From: Streptomyces sp. RPA4-2 | GTDB taxonomy: Bacteria; Actinomycetota; Actinomycetes; Streptomycetales; Streptomycetaceae | DNA: 64,000 nucleotides | NCBI RefSeq assembly: GCF_012273515.2 | Contig: NZ_CP050975.2 | Coordinates: 9,796,001 to 9,860,000 of the forward strand | Direction: 5' to 3' | Shown here: piece after piece, positions 9,401 to 16,314 of the stretch | How positions within the stretch are numbered: position 1 is the stretch's first letter | Layout: every line of letters starts with the position of its first letter | Notes under the pieces: model-generated | Database searches by the model: none | What the model was told of the DNA's origin: nothing | The model's input: only the letters and a program-made list of their open reading frames with translations | Program-made: the position numbers and the translations under genes

Positions 9401-9685
9401 AACGGCGACCGCAGGGGGAGTGCGACGGTCACCTTCACCGACGGCACCACCGCGCAGACGGATCTGTCCTTCGGCGACTGGACCCGGCCGGGCGGCGGTA
9501 CCGATCCGGTGTACGGCAACTCCGTGGTGGCGAAGGCGGAATACCGCAACACCCCGAACGGCAAGGGCGAGGCGGCGTTCGTCTTCGCCACCAAGCCGTA
9601 TGAAGTGCCGGAGGGCGAGCAGATCAAGTCCGTCACCCTGCCCACGGACGGCGACCTGCACATCTTCGCGCTGGGACTCGGCTGA
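6458..9685 (+). CDS. Secreted GH92 alpha-1,2-mannosidase with NEW3-like and C-terminal beta domains
   Basis: GTG 6458 follows a CACAGGAG ribosome site and gives a 1075-residue protein. A signal peptide with a cleavage site after GGAASA (about residue 30) is followed by the GH92 opening motif (FVDPLIGTGNGG) and NFPGPSTPFGMMQFSPDT. The catalytic region has GNEVDFGVPW and PGNDDLGAQSSWYVW; GH92 enzymes use acidic residues in this segment with calcium to remove alpha-mannose by inversion. Residues about 800-880 resemble a NEW3 beta-sandwich (PGYYEVPFTIRDRQGD). A final module of about 180 residues looks like a carbohydrate-binding or beta-sandwich domain. The enzyme probably trims fungal or glycoprotein mannan outside the cell. 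A perfect LacI-type palindrome lies inside the first codons. Confidence 0.93.
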   Translation: MRRISRQVAVVAAVMAALVGGSGGAASAARTTLSKPGGAELVEDPTEFVDPLIGTGNGGASVGEINNFPGPSTPFGMMQFSPDTEGSYAGYQFHSSKIKGFSLNHASVGCTAFGDVPLLPVAGDVGSAPWDRTEAFTHTDEKAEAGYYAVTTGDGAKVRTELTATTRTGLASFTFPADTGKKAQVLVKGGGSLSGDKKADLTISGDRAITGSATTGNFCGKGNEYTVHYAITFDRPFVAHGTWDGKAVTDGGGSVDAPRAGAYLTFDATDQRTVRAKVSMSYVSVDGARANMAAEMPGWNLDDVREQTRGQWKQALRKIRVGGGETGERKMFYTFLYHSLMHPNTFNDADGRYIGFDDKVRTLPEGRAQYANFSDWDTYRSLAPLQAMLFPKQASDMAQSLVHDAEQGGWWPRWPLANDYTGQMTGDNSVPLIANLYAYGARDFDLKTALKYLVKGATSVDHTPGAYQERPGVEDYVERGYANNSAVRGDHARVGASVTLEWAIDDFAIAQLARAAGDRDTARTFTRRGQNWQNILNPATGYLSPRGEDGLFPDGPGYQPPPAGKFGQDGFDEGNAAQYNWLVPQNTAGLIRAMGGREATAKRLDTFFGKLNAGPNEPYMWAGNEVDFGVPWVYNHLGRPWETQEKVRSIATGLFSPTPDGEPGNDDLGAQSSWYVWAAVGLYPATPGTADLSVHSPLFPRVVVDLPGHGRDLDIRAPRAAAGTPYVHGLRLDGRDRERTYLPKSAVTKGGRLDFDLSGTPDKSWATSPKAAPPSYHDGEQDFLAYAARNQVIASPGGVGTKLVVHGQALAGHDRTLTVAADAPPGLSVSSDRMNLAADTGSGTAELTVKAAAGTEPGYYEVPFTIRDRQGDAVHRTVIVLVAEEGGVTAALGDAYAAVGVSSDGTPVEADFDGAGNSYSRQALAAAGLKGGATTEISGTRFTWPGTPAGRPDSVTANGRRLDLAADTKDAKRLVFVGSATNGDRRGSATVTFTDGTTAQTDLSFGDWTRPGGGTDPVYGNSVVAKAEYRNTPNGKGEAAFVFATKPYEVPEGEQIKSVTLPTDGDLHIFALGLG
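6546..6559. promoter_or_regulatory. LacI-type palindrome inside the GH92 signal-sequence region
   Basis: GGACAACGTTGTCC is a perfect 14-bp palindrome about 90 bp into the GH92 coding sequence, just after the signal-peptide codons. Its core CAACGTTG is shared with sites upstream of the GH2 gene (24061) and the discoidin gene (44294). It could be an intragenic roadblock operator. Confidence 0.45.
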
Positions 9686-9691
9686 GGTCCG

Positions 9692-9730
9692 CCGCGGGCT
9701 GGAGGACGAACCCCGCCCTCCAGCCCGCGG
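9692..9730 (+). terminator. Strong hairpin terminator after the GH92 gene
   Basis: Arms 9692-9705 and 9717-9730 form a perfect 14-bp GC-rich stem with an 11-nt loop, 6 bp after the stop codon. Confidence 0.8.
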
Positions 9731-10176
9731 GCATTGCCCGGCGGCGCGCTCGGACGAGGTCGGCCCCGGGTCGGTGCCCGCTCGTGGGCGGCCTCCGCAC
9801 GCAGGGTGAGATCCGGGAACCGTCCGCGATCAGACCTGCCCGGTCGTCGGGGGCGGGCCGGCATCAGAACTCCCGTGGCCGTCGCCGCCCGGCCGGGGTC
9901 GCGGCCGACGGGACGGACGCGCGTCGACGAGCAGATGGCGGTTGCTGTCACTTTTTACCGTCATTCCTTTGACTTCGTCGAGCTGGACTCCTAGGTTTGT
10001 ACATACAGGTTTTTGTCCCTTTTGTAGGCAAAAGATACGACCTGGCAGTCCGTGGCCCGGAGGCAAGACATCCGGCGACGGACCCCGCACCCGGGCTGTA
10101 GGCGGGCTCGGATGTGCATGGGCGCTCGCTCTCCTGCGCCCGGCAGCGACATCAACCCTCTGGAGAGGGGATCATC
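9731..10176. other. Intergenic region with an AT-rich presumed promoter segment
   Basis: No convincing gene is present. Bases about 9948-10040 are clearly richer in A and T than their surroundings and contain an imperfect repeat (AGGTTTGTACATACAGGTTTTTG). This is the likely promoter zone for the small secreted protein downstream. I did not recognise a c-di-AMP (ydaO) riboswitch, although many secreted Streptomyces wall proteins have one. Confidence 0.4.
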
Positions 10177-10512
10177 ATGCGAGCGAACACTTCACGCATC
10201 AGGCGAGTGGCCATTGCCGTCTGCACGGCGCCCATCATCGCCATCGCAGCCGGAGTCGGGGCGGCCAGCGCGGCCAGCGCTCCTGCATCTACTCCTGCGG
10301 CAACCTCGTCCGTGCACGAAGACGGTTGGGGTTGGGGCGGCGGTCACGGCGGCGGCTGGGGCTGGGGCAACGACAGCGGCTGGGGTTGGGGCGGTCACGG
10401 CGGCGGCTGGGGCGGCGGCTGGGGTGGCGGCTGGGGTGGCGGCGGCTGGGGCGGGGGCGGCTGGGGCGGCGGCGGTTGGGGTGGCGGCGGTTGGGGCGGA
10501 GGTGGCTGGTGA
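10177..10512 (+). CDS. Small secreted Trp/Gly-rich repeat protein
   Basis: ATG 10177 follows GAGAGGGG and encodes 111 residues. The first 35 form a classical signal peptide ending AASAASA. After a short linker the mature part, about 65 residues, is almost entirely Gly and Trp with a few His, Asp, Asn and Ser: WGWGGGHGGG-type units pass into at least five consecutive GGGGW units up to the C-terminal Trp. Nothing catalytic is visible and there is no cysteine. The gene sits between its own strong terminator and an AT-rich promoter region, so it is a single transcription unit. A surface-adhesive, matrix-forming or metal-binding structural role is possible through the His and Trp residues, but the function is unknown. 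Confidence 0.8.
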   Translation: MRANTSRIRRVAIAVCTAPIIAIAAGVGAASAASAPASTPAATSSVHEDGWGWGGGHGGGWGWGNDSGWGWGGHGGGWGGGWGGGWGGGGWGGGGWGGGGWGGGGWGGGGW

Positions 10513-10554
10513 CCAGTCATTCGCCACGGCCATCCGTATGACCGGCATGAACTG

Positions 10555-10595
10555 ATGGATCCGGGCGTCCGAGCCCGTGGGACGCCCGGATCCAT
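10555..10595 (+). terminator. Perfect 16-bp hairpin terminator
   Basis: Arms 10555-10570 and 10580-10595 pair perfectly around a 9-nt loop, 42 bp after the Trp/Gly-rich gene. Confidence 0.85.
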
Positions 10596-10649
10596 GCCGT
10601 GATCCGGGCGGCATCCGCGTACACGAGGGCGTCGAGGCTGTGAGGCGGA

Positions 10650-11921
10650 ATGAAGATCGTCTGCGTGGGTGGCGGTCCGGCCGGACTGTATTTCGCGATC
10701 TCGGCGAAGCTTCGCGACGCCGGACACGAAATCACCGTTCTGGAACGGGATCCGCCCGCGGCCACGTACGGCTGGGGCGTCGTCTACTGGAACGACCTGC
10801 TCGACATCCTGCACCGCAACGACCCTGAGAGCGCCCGGCAGATCGGAGCCAAGTCCGTGCTCTGGCAGGGCCAGGAGGTGGCCCTGCACGGTGCCCACCA
10901 CGACGGGTCGGCGTACTTCGGCGGCTACGGGTACAGCATGGGCCGCGCGGCCCTGCTGGACGTACTGACGCGGCGTGCTGCGAGCCTCGGCGTCGACGTC
11001 CGGTACGGGCACCAGGCCACGGATCCGACGCATCTGCCGGAAGCCGACCTGGTCGTCGCGGCCGACGGTGCCAACAGCCGGATCCGGGAGTCCCGCTCCG
11101 AGCACTTCGCCCCCCGTGTGGAGGTCGGCCGCAACCCGTACATCTGGCTCGGCACGGACAAGGAGTTCGACACTTTCGTCTTCTGTTTCGAGCAGACCTC
11201 CGCAGGCTGGATCTGGTTCCACGCCTACCCGTCGGTCAAAGGGATCAGCACCTGCATCGTGGAGTGCTCCCCGCAGACCTGGCGAGGCCTGGGGCTCGAC
11301 ACCCTCGGCGCCGAGGAGAGCATGCCACTGCTGGAGGGGATCTTCCGGCGGGCACTCGACGGCCACTCACTGATCAGCAAGTCACGCGGCGAGCCGGCGA
11401 GTTGGCAGCGCTTCGCCCACGTCAGCAACCGGACATGGTTCCAGGACGACACGGTCCTGATGGGCGACGCCGCGCATACCACCCATTTCACGCTGGGGTC
11501 GGGGACCCGGCTGGCGATGATCGACGCGATCGTTCTCGCCCACAGCCTCTCGCAATACCCGGACAAGGCGGTCGCGCTACGGGAGTACGACCAGCACCGC
11601 CGTACCGAACTGCACCCCGTGCAGGCGGGCGCCCGCTCGAGCATGGCCTGGTTCGAACAGCTCGACGACTACCTCGACCGCGACCCGGTGTCCTTCGCGT
11701 ACGCCATGGCGGTGCGTCAGGGCAACCAGACACCCTGGCGCTACCAAGTGCACCTCGCCACGCAGATCGCCGCGATCCGTAGGGCGCGACGGGCCTACGA
11801 CACCGGCCGACGCTGGTATCTCACCTGCCGACGAGGCGAGACCCCGCTGCCCGCGCTGGGAGGAAGCCGGTCCGCCGGGCGGCAGCAGGCCGATGTGAAG
11901 GCGCCGCTGCACACCCCCTGA
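10650..11921 (+). CDS. FAD-dependent monooxygenase related to salicylyl-CoA 5-hydroxylase / anthraniloyl-CoA monooxygenase
   Basis: The 423-residue protein opens with the FAD Rossmann motif GGGPAGLYFA (residues 7-16) and carries the second FAD motif GDAAHTTHF near residue 271. Segments such as TYGWGVVYWNDLLD, GGYGYSMGR and ADLVVAADGANSRIR are typical of the group that hydroxylates salicylyl-CoA or anthraniloyl-CoA. The reaction would need NAD(P)H and O2 and act in the cytoplasm on an aryl-CoA. In known pathways an aryl-CoA ligase and a thioesterase or reductase are encoded beside it; none is visible here, so the gene is an orphan in this window. Start ATG 10650 lacks a strong ribosome site. 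The substrate is inferred only from family resemblance. Confidence 0.85.
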   Translation: MKIVCVGGGPAGLYFAISAKLRDAGHEITVLERDPPAATYGWGVVYWNDLLDILHRNDPESARQIGAKSVLWQGQEVALHGAHHDGSAYFGGYGYSMGRAALLDVLTRRAASLGVDVRYGHQATDPTHLPEADLVVAADGANSRIRESRSEHFAPRVEVGRNPYIWLGTDKEFDTFVFCFEQTSAGWIWFHAYPSVKGISTCIVECSPQTWRGLGLDTLGAEESMPLLEGIFRRALDGHSLISKSRGEPASWQRFAHVSNRTWFQDDTVLMGDAAHTTHFTLGSGTRLAMIDAIVLAHSLSQYPDKAVALREYDQHRRTELHPVQAGARSSMAWFEQLDDYLDRDPVSFAYAMAVRQGNQTPWRYQVHLATQIAAIRRARRAYDTGRRWYLTCRRGETPLPALGGSRSAGRQQADVKAPLHTP

Positions 11922-12097
11922 CCCACGAAGTTCGGGACATACGGGATACGCCGCGGGTTGTACGCGCGGCACGCGGGGTGACCTTTGAACACGCGGAGGG
12001 CGCGTGTCGGTCGGGAGTCCACCGGTAAGCAGGTCCGGAACGACGCCACGGGCTACGTCCGGATGCGCGGGATGGGGCCGCGGGCGATGCTTGCCGC

Positions 12098-12316
12098 ATG
12101 ACCGAGCGTGTCGTAGTCGTCAGTGCACTCGTCAAGGGGGAGGGACGCCAGGTGTGCGTGGACGGGGAGAGCATGGGGGCGGCCTTCAGCCTGCGCGGCC
12201 TGGCCGAGATCATGCGGCGGGCGGGGTGGACAGACGTGGATGAGATCGATGTGGCGGACTCGCCGGTCATCGAGTGGCACGGCGGTGGGCCCGAGGTGTG
12301 GTCACGGCAGGCATGA
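12098..12316 (+). CDS. Hypothetical small protein (72 residues)
   Basis: ATG 12098 opens a 72-residue frame with good Streptomyces codon bias and balanced composition. Its N-terminus (VVVVSALVKGEGRQVCVDGE) looks like a beta-hairpin and the rest is amphipathic with one Cys. I do not recognise the family. No strong ribosome site precedes it and there is no obvious operon partner. The 176 bp upstream to the monooxygenase stop hold nothing else. Confidence 0.55.
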   Translation: MTERVVVVSALVKGEGRQVCVDGESMGAAFSLRGLAEIMRRAGWTDVDEIDVADSPVIEWHGGGPEVWSRQA

Positions 12317-12965
12317 ACGGTCGGACGCGTGGGGCGTGGTGGAGGAGGGCGTGCGGTCCGAGGGGACGCAGCGCGGCGTGGGCGGCGTTCGCTCCGGGCG
12401 CCCCGTGGACGCCACCCCCGGGCTGGGCTTCCGCCGAGGCCACATAGGGCGCGCCTCCGGGCCCGTCCTGGGCTGCCAGGACCTGCCCCGCGAACGTGCT
12501 GGTGGACGCGGTGCGGGGCGCCCCGGCGCCCCGCACTGAAGCCGTCGGCCGCAGGAACACGACGTGCGCGTCGGGCCGACCTGGCGGATGATGATCCCAT
12601 TGCCGGTTCTGTCCTCGGATTCCGAGAGCTACGCCGCATCGGCGTTTCTCCCGGTCGAGGACGGGCACTCGGTTCAGGTATCCGAGAGATGTACGGGTAT
12701 CCAGAAGACGACGGAAGAGCCGGGCTTCGAACGGGCTGGGCGCAGGAAGAAGATGAAGTGTCGTGAGCACTGAGGTCAGCAGGAAGATCGCCACGCGTCG
12801 GCCGGAGACAGGCTGGGCGGAAGCGCGTCGTCGGCACGGGAGCGGAGTACGTACCTGCGTCCCTGCGACAGCCGCCCTTGCTGCGCGGCGTGACCAGGCG
12901 GACAGTCCCGAGGGAAACATCGTCAGAGGCGACGACTGAACCCTAGTTCCGGGAACGGGTGCGAC
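12317..12965. other. Poorly explained stretch, partly lower in GC than its surroundings
   Basis: No recognisable gene covers this region. Bases about 12590-12780 are visibly less GC-rich and use codons unlike the neighbours in every frame, which suggests transferred or decayed DNA. Several overlapping frames exist on both strands, none with a recognisable domain. A short frame at 12763-12939 followed by a textbook terminator is listed separately. Confidence 0.4.
12763..12939 (+). CDS. Possible 58-residue basic protein of unknown function
   Basis: GTG 12763 opens a 58-codon frame (first residues MSTEVSRKIATRRPETGWAE, final residues GNIVRGDD) that ends 26 bp before an excellent intrinsic terminator. 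Its GTGA overlaps the stop of another frame ending at 12766, whose last residues are WAQEEDEVS. The overlap and terminator are consistent with a real 3' end of a transcription unit, but the codon use is not decisive and I do not recognise the product. It could be the remnant of a larger gene. Confidence 0.25.
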   Translation: MSTEVSRKIATRRPETGWAEARRRHGSGVRTCVPATAALAARRDQADSPEGNIVRGDD

Positions 12966-13008
12966 GGGCCGGTGAGGAAGGCGACTTCCTCACCGGCCCT
13001 GTTCTTTT
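12966..13008 (+). terminator. Textbook intrinsic terminator
   Basis: A perfect 15-bp stem (12966-12980 with 12985-12999) closes on a GCGA tetraloop and is followed by TGTTCTTTT. The U-tract follows the plus-strand direction, so it ends a rightward transcript from the unexplained region at 12.3-12.9 kb. Confidence 0.85.
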
Positions 13009-13224
13009 CGCGCTGTGACGGCGTTCCGGACGCGAGGAATATCTCTGGTTCAGGTGCGGTATTCCGGTCATCGGCGCCCCTCGTCCAGGCTTCCCAAAAC
13101 GGTGTTCGCATGGCCACATAGGCGACCACTCGGCTCACCCTGATGGCCCAAGGTTCCGGCCCGACTGCACCCACTCGAACTGCCTTGATCATCGGCTGGG
13201 TTCTCCCCGCTCGGACCCGGCGTG

Positions 13225-14511
13225 TCAGGAGTCGTCGTGCGTCAGGTCCGCGGACTGCCCCGGCCCGTCGCCGCCGAGGGCCGGTACGGCCGTCGTCCCC
13301 CGCTCCTCCTCACCCGCGTGGGCATGGAGGTGACCGACCACCGTGTTCACGACGGCGACCAGCGGTACGGCGACCACGGCACCGCCGATGCCCGCGACCA
13401 GACCACCGGTGGCAACGGCCAGGACCACGGCCAGGGGGTGGACCCGGACGGCCTGTCCCAGGATGAAGGGCTGGAGGACGTGTCCCTCGATCTGCTGTAC
13501 CAGGAGCACCACGACGAGGACCATGAGTGCGGTGAACACGCCTTGCGTGACCAGGGCGACCACGACCGCGATGGCGCCGGAGGCGACGGCACCGACCAAC
13601 GGCACGAACGAGCTCAGGAAGATCACCACGCCGATGGGGACGGCGAGCGGTACGCCCAGGAAGTAGATGCCCACTCCGATGAAGAGGGCGTCGATGAACG
13701 CGACGATCATCGTCCCGCGTGCGTACGCGGTGAGTGTCCGCCAGGCGCGCGGACCTGCTGAGGCCACCCCCGGCCGGGCCTCGGCAGGGACCAGCTTGAG
13801 CGTCCATTCCCAGATGCGCCTGCCGTCGTACAGCAGGAACAGCGTGGAGAACATCGTCAGCAGCATGCCGGTGAGGACCTCGGCCAGCACGGTGACCCCT
13901 TGGAGGCCTGTCGAGGTGATCTGACTCGTGCTGCCGATCGCGTCGCTCAGGTTCTTCGCGACGTCGTTGATCTGCTTCTCGGTCACGTGGAACGGGCTCT
14001 GGAGCAGCCACTGTTTCAACTGCTCGACTCCGTCCTGGAGACGGCCGGACAACGAGTCGACGTTGTCGAGCACCTGCCATACGACGAACCAGCCGACCAG
14101 CCCCAGCACGAGGAACCCGCAGATCGCCGTGACCGCCGTGGCCGGCCCCCGGGGCAGCCCGCTGCGCTGCAGCCGGGAGACCGTCGGCTCGAGCAGCGCG
14201 GTGATCAGCAACGCGACGACGAAGGCGAGGACGACCAGCCGTACGGAGCCGATCACCCGCATCAGCACCCAGACCGCGGCGGCCAGGACCAGGAACCGCC
14301 AGCCTGCCTCGGCGGCCACCCGCATGCCCCAGGGCACCGCGCCGGCCGGGTCCGGGGTGCGGGGGCGAGCCCGCTGGACCTCCACCGGCCGCTCCCGGCC
14401 GGCCATCGCCTCGTGGTCCGCGTCATGGCCCGCCCTGGCCTGCGCACGGCGTTCACCGAGCGTGGCCGCGCCGTTCTTCACGCGATCGAGCCATCCGTGG
14501 ATCCGGGACAT
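13225..14511 (-). CDS. AI-2E family transporter (PF01594-type membrane protein)
   Basis: The 428-residue protein starts at ATG 14511, 6 bp after GGGAGG. An about 70-residue charged N-terminal tail precedes two close membrane helices (VLAAAVWVLMRVIGSV, LVVLAFVVALLITALLEP), a third helix, a long extracytoplasmic or coiled segment and a C-terminal bundle of about five helices with GIYFLGVPLAVPIGVVIFL and FVPLVGAVASG, typical of the family. Members export small molecules (AI-2/TqsA type) or act as Na+/H+ antiporters in some bacteria; the cargo cannot be predicted. It appears monocistronic. Confidence 0.9.
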   Translation of the reverse strand: MSRIHGWLDRVKNGAATLGERRAQARAGHDADHEAMAGRERPVEVQRARPRTPDPAGAVPWGMRVAAEAGWRFLVLAAAVWVLMRVIGSVRLVVLAFVVALLITALLEPTVSRLQRSGLPRGPATAVTAICGFLVLGLVGWFVVWQVLDNVDSLSGRLQDGVEQLKQWLLQSPFHVTEKQINDVAKNLSDAIGSTSQITSTGLQGVTVLAEVLTGMLLTMFSTLFLLYDGRRIWEWTLKLVPAEARPGVASAGPRAWRTLTAYARGTMIVAFIDALFIGVGIYFLGVPLAVPIGVVIFLSSFVPLVGAVASGAIAVVVALVTQGVFTALMVLVVVLLVQQIEGHVLQPFILGQAVRVHPLAVVLAVATGGLVAGIGGAVVAVPLVAVVNTVVGHLHAHAGEEERGTTAVPALGGDGPGQSADLTHDDS

Positions 14512-14981
14512 CCGGAACCTCCCTTTGCATCGCTGGCCTTCTGCCCCCGTTCCGATCGATCAGCCACGCGCGGGACTCCCGCGCTGCGGGTCAGCGTCGC
14601 GTCTGGCACGGCTGGGCTTCCGGGCATCCTGAGCGGAGTGTTCGCCGCCGTGGGTCAGGACCGATGAGGCGGAGGAGATCGGCCTCGGACGACGTGTCGA
14701 GCTGCCGCTCGGTTGGTCCGCCGCGGAACCGACAGTCGGACCAGGGCCTCGGCTGCCGACTCGACGACCCCTGGAAGGCGTGACAGGAACGGACTTCCAA
14801 GACCACGGAGTCCTCTACGCCCCGTGACCTGCGGCAAAGGGACACGCAGCGCGCGTTCTCGGCATCCAGGTGGTCGCGCCTGCGTGAGAGCCAGTGAGAG
14901 AGGCGAGACCAGCTCGCGGGCAAGTCACGGGTGAGTGCGGCCCGGACGTGTCTCTCGCCCGGATCTCCCTTCCGGTAGGGA
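14512..14981. other. Intergenic region without recognised features
   Basis: About 470 bp between two leftward genes. No frame on either strand shows convincing codon bias or a known domain, and no strong hairpin was found. It presumably contains the promoter of the AI-2E transporter next to 14512. Confidence 0.4.
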
Positions 14982-15920
14982 TCAGAGGCCGGCCGCTGCC
15001 CACAGCGCCATGTCGGTGCGGTTCAGGCGTCCGGGCATCTGCTTGGTGCTGTCGGGGACGACAGCCCGCACCAGCGCCAGGTCCCCGCTTTTGTCCACCG
15101 TCACCTTCGTACCGTCGTACGTCGGCGCATCTTTCGCGACGATCGCTCTCAACCGGCCTGCGATCTTTGCCGCGGTCGCGGCGTCCTTGACCACGAAGCA
15201 CATCGCCTCGGTGTTCTTCGCCGCGGTGGCGGCCCGTTGGCCGAGGACCAAGAGTCGCACCGGTCCGGAGGAGCGCAGTGCGGAGAAGTCGACGCGGTAG
15301 GCGTCGCCCACGCAGTCGGCGGCCTGCCGGTACTCCTTGATGTCGGCCAGTGTCTTGCCGTCCTCGGGATGGAGGGCCGACAGGTCGATGCCGCTTCTTG
15401 TGGAGTAGGAGACCGAGTTCTTCGCGATCTCGTATGCCTGGTGGGGGTGTTGGGAGTTCGTCCAGACGTCCCTGTCGTCCTTCTTGCTCTTCGTGTATCC
15501 GTTGGACTTCAGGGACGCGGTGACGGCCGACTGGTCGAACTTGCCCTCCCAGTGCCCCGCTCCCTGGAAGTCGATGGCGGTGTCGATCTGTTGCGCCGCC
15601 AGACTGTGGCCCCACGGGGGCGGACCGTACGAGGAGAGCAGCGAGCTGGCCGGTCTCCGTACGAACGCGAAACGATCGGAGGCGCCCCGCGAGAGGCGGC
15701 GTGCCTCGGCGGCGTCTACGTAATTGACCATGTCCGTACGCGCGCTCCTGGCCACACTGCCCAGTTCCCGCAGGACTCCGGAGTCGCCGTCCGCCTCGTC
15801 CGTACTGGACGAGCAGCCGGTGAGGGCGAGCAGGAGGACGGTGCTGAGCGCGAGGGCGACTGGCGCGGATCCGCGTCCGGTTGTGTACATGACGAAGAAG
15901 CCTATAGGTCGCCATGGCAT
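14982..15920 (-). CDS. Predicted lipoprotein of unknown function
   Basis: Up to 312 residues from ATG 15920, or 302 from ATG 15890; the second start gives a more typical signal peptide. A hydrophobic stretch ends in the lipobox LTGC, so the mature protein should be lipid-anchored at Cys36 (long form) outside the membrane, followed by a Ser/Asp-rich spacer. The rest is soluble with a conserved-looking WGHSLAAQQIDTAIDFQG region and a paired domain ending in NRTDMALWAAAGL. No catalytic motif is recognised. An upstream GAGGTGAT lies 15 nt before the long start, so the start remains uncertain. It is divergent from the kinase-like gene. Confidence 0.75.
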   Translation of the reverse strand: MPWRPIGFFVMYTTGRGSAPVALALSTVLLLALTGCSSSTDEADGDSGVLRELGSVARSARTDMVNYVDAAEARRLSRGASDRFAFVRRPASSLLSSYGPPPWGHSLAAQQIDTAIDFQGAGHWEGKFDQSAVTASLKSNGYTKSKKDDRDVWTNSQHPHQAYEIAKNSVSYSTRSGIDLSALHPEDGKTLADIKEYRQAADCVGDAYRVDFSALRSSGPVRLLVLGQRAATAAKNTEAMCFVVKDAATAAKIAGRLRAIVAKDAPTYDGTKVTVDKSGDLALVRAVVPDSTKQMPGRLNRTDMALWAAAGL

Positions 15921-16314
15921 GGTTCAGTGTGATCACCTCTTCGATCACCGTTCTGGAAGTGCCCCCGCGGCGGGTGCGACGCCCGCGGCACTGTGCCGGT
16001 GACGGGCGCGTCCAGGAGGCAGGGGCGGTGGTGATCAGGTCCTCCGCCATCGGCCACGTCTCACCACGAGACCGGACCAATGCCCGGGCGCGCTCGCAGA
16101 GGTGGTCGCGTTCGACGTCGAGCCGTGCCGCTGTGAGATGGCGGTGAGACGGGGGCGAGCTGCTGGGGGCGGCCGATGTCGATCCGCTCGGTGGACCGCA
16201 TGACCGGGCGGTGTCCGCCGTCGCCGGACAGCAGGAACAGCCGGCGCACGCGGTACAGCGCCCACGGCATGAGACGACGTGTGAGTTGTCGAGAGTCGTG
16301 TTCGGTCGCCTGGC
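15921..16314. other. Divergent intergenic region, no gene recognised
   Basis: About 390 bp between the lipoprotein and the kinase-like gene. It should carry both promoters. No hairpin, repeat or convincing small gene was found. Confidence 0.35.

Noticed and set aside
9948..10170. ydaO (c-di-AMP) riboswitch before the secreted Trp/Gly-rich gene
   Set aside because: Conserved ydaO core sequences were looked for and not found.
12267..12920. Minus-strand 217-codon frame in the lower-GC segment
   Set aside because: Arg/Pro/Ala-rich with no domain, no ribosome site, and codon bias not supporting it.
12923..13192. Minus-strand 89-codon frame
   Set aside because: Its C-terminal part is the translated stem of the terminator at 12966-13008, and nothing in it resembles a known protein; a real gene is unlikely.
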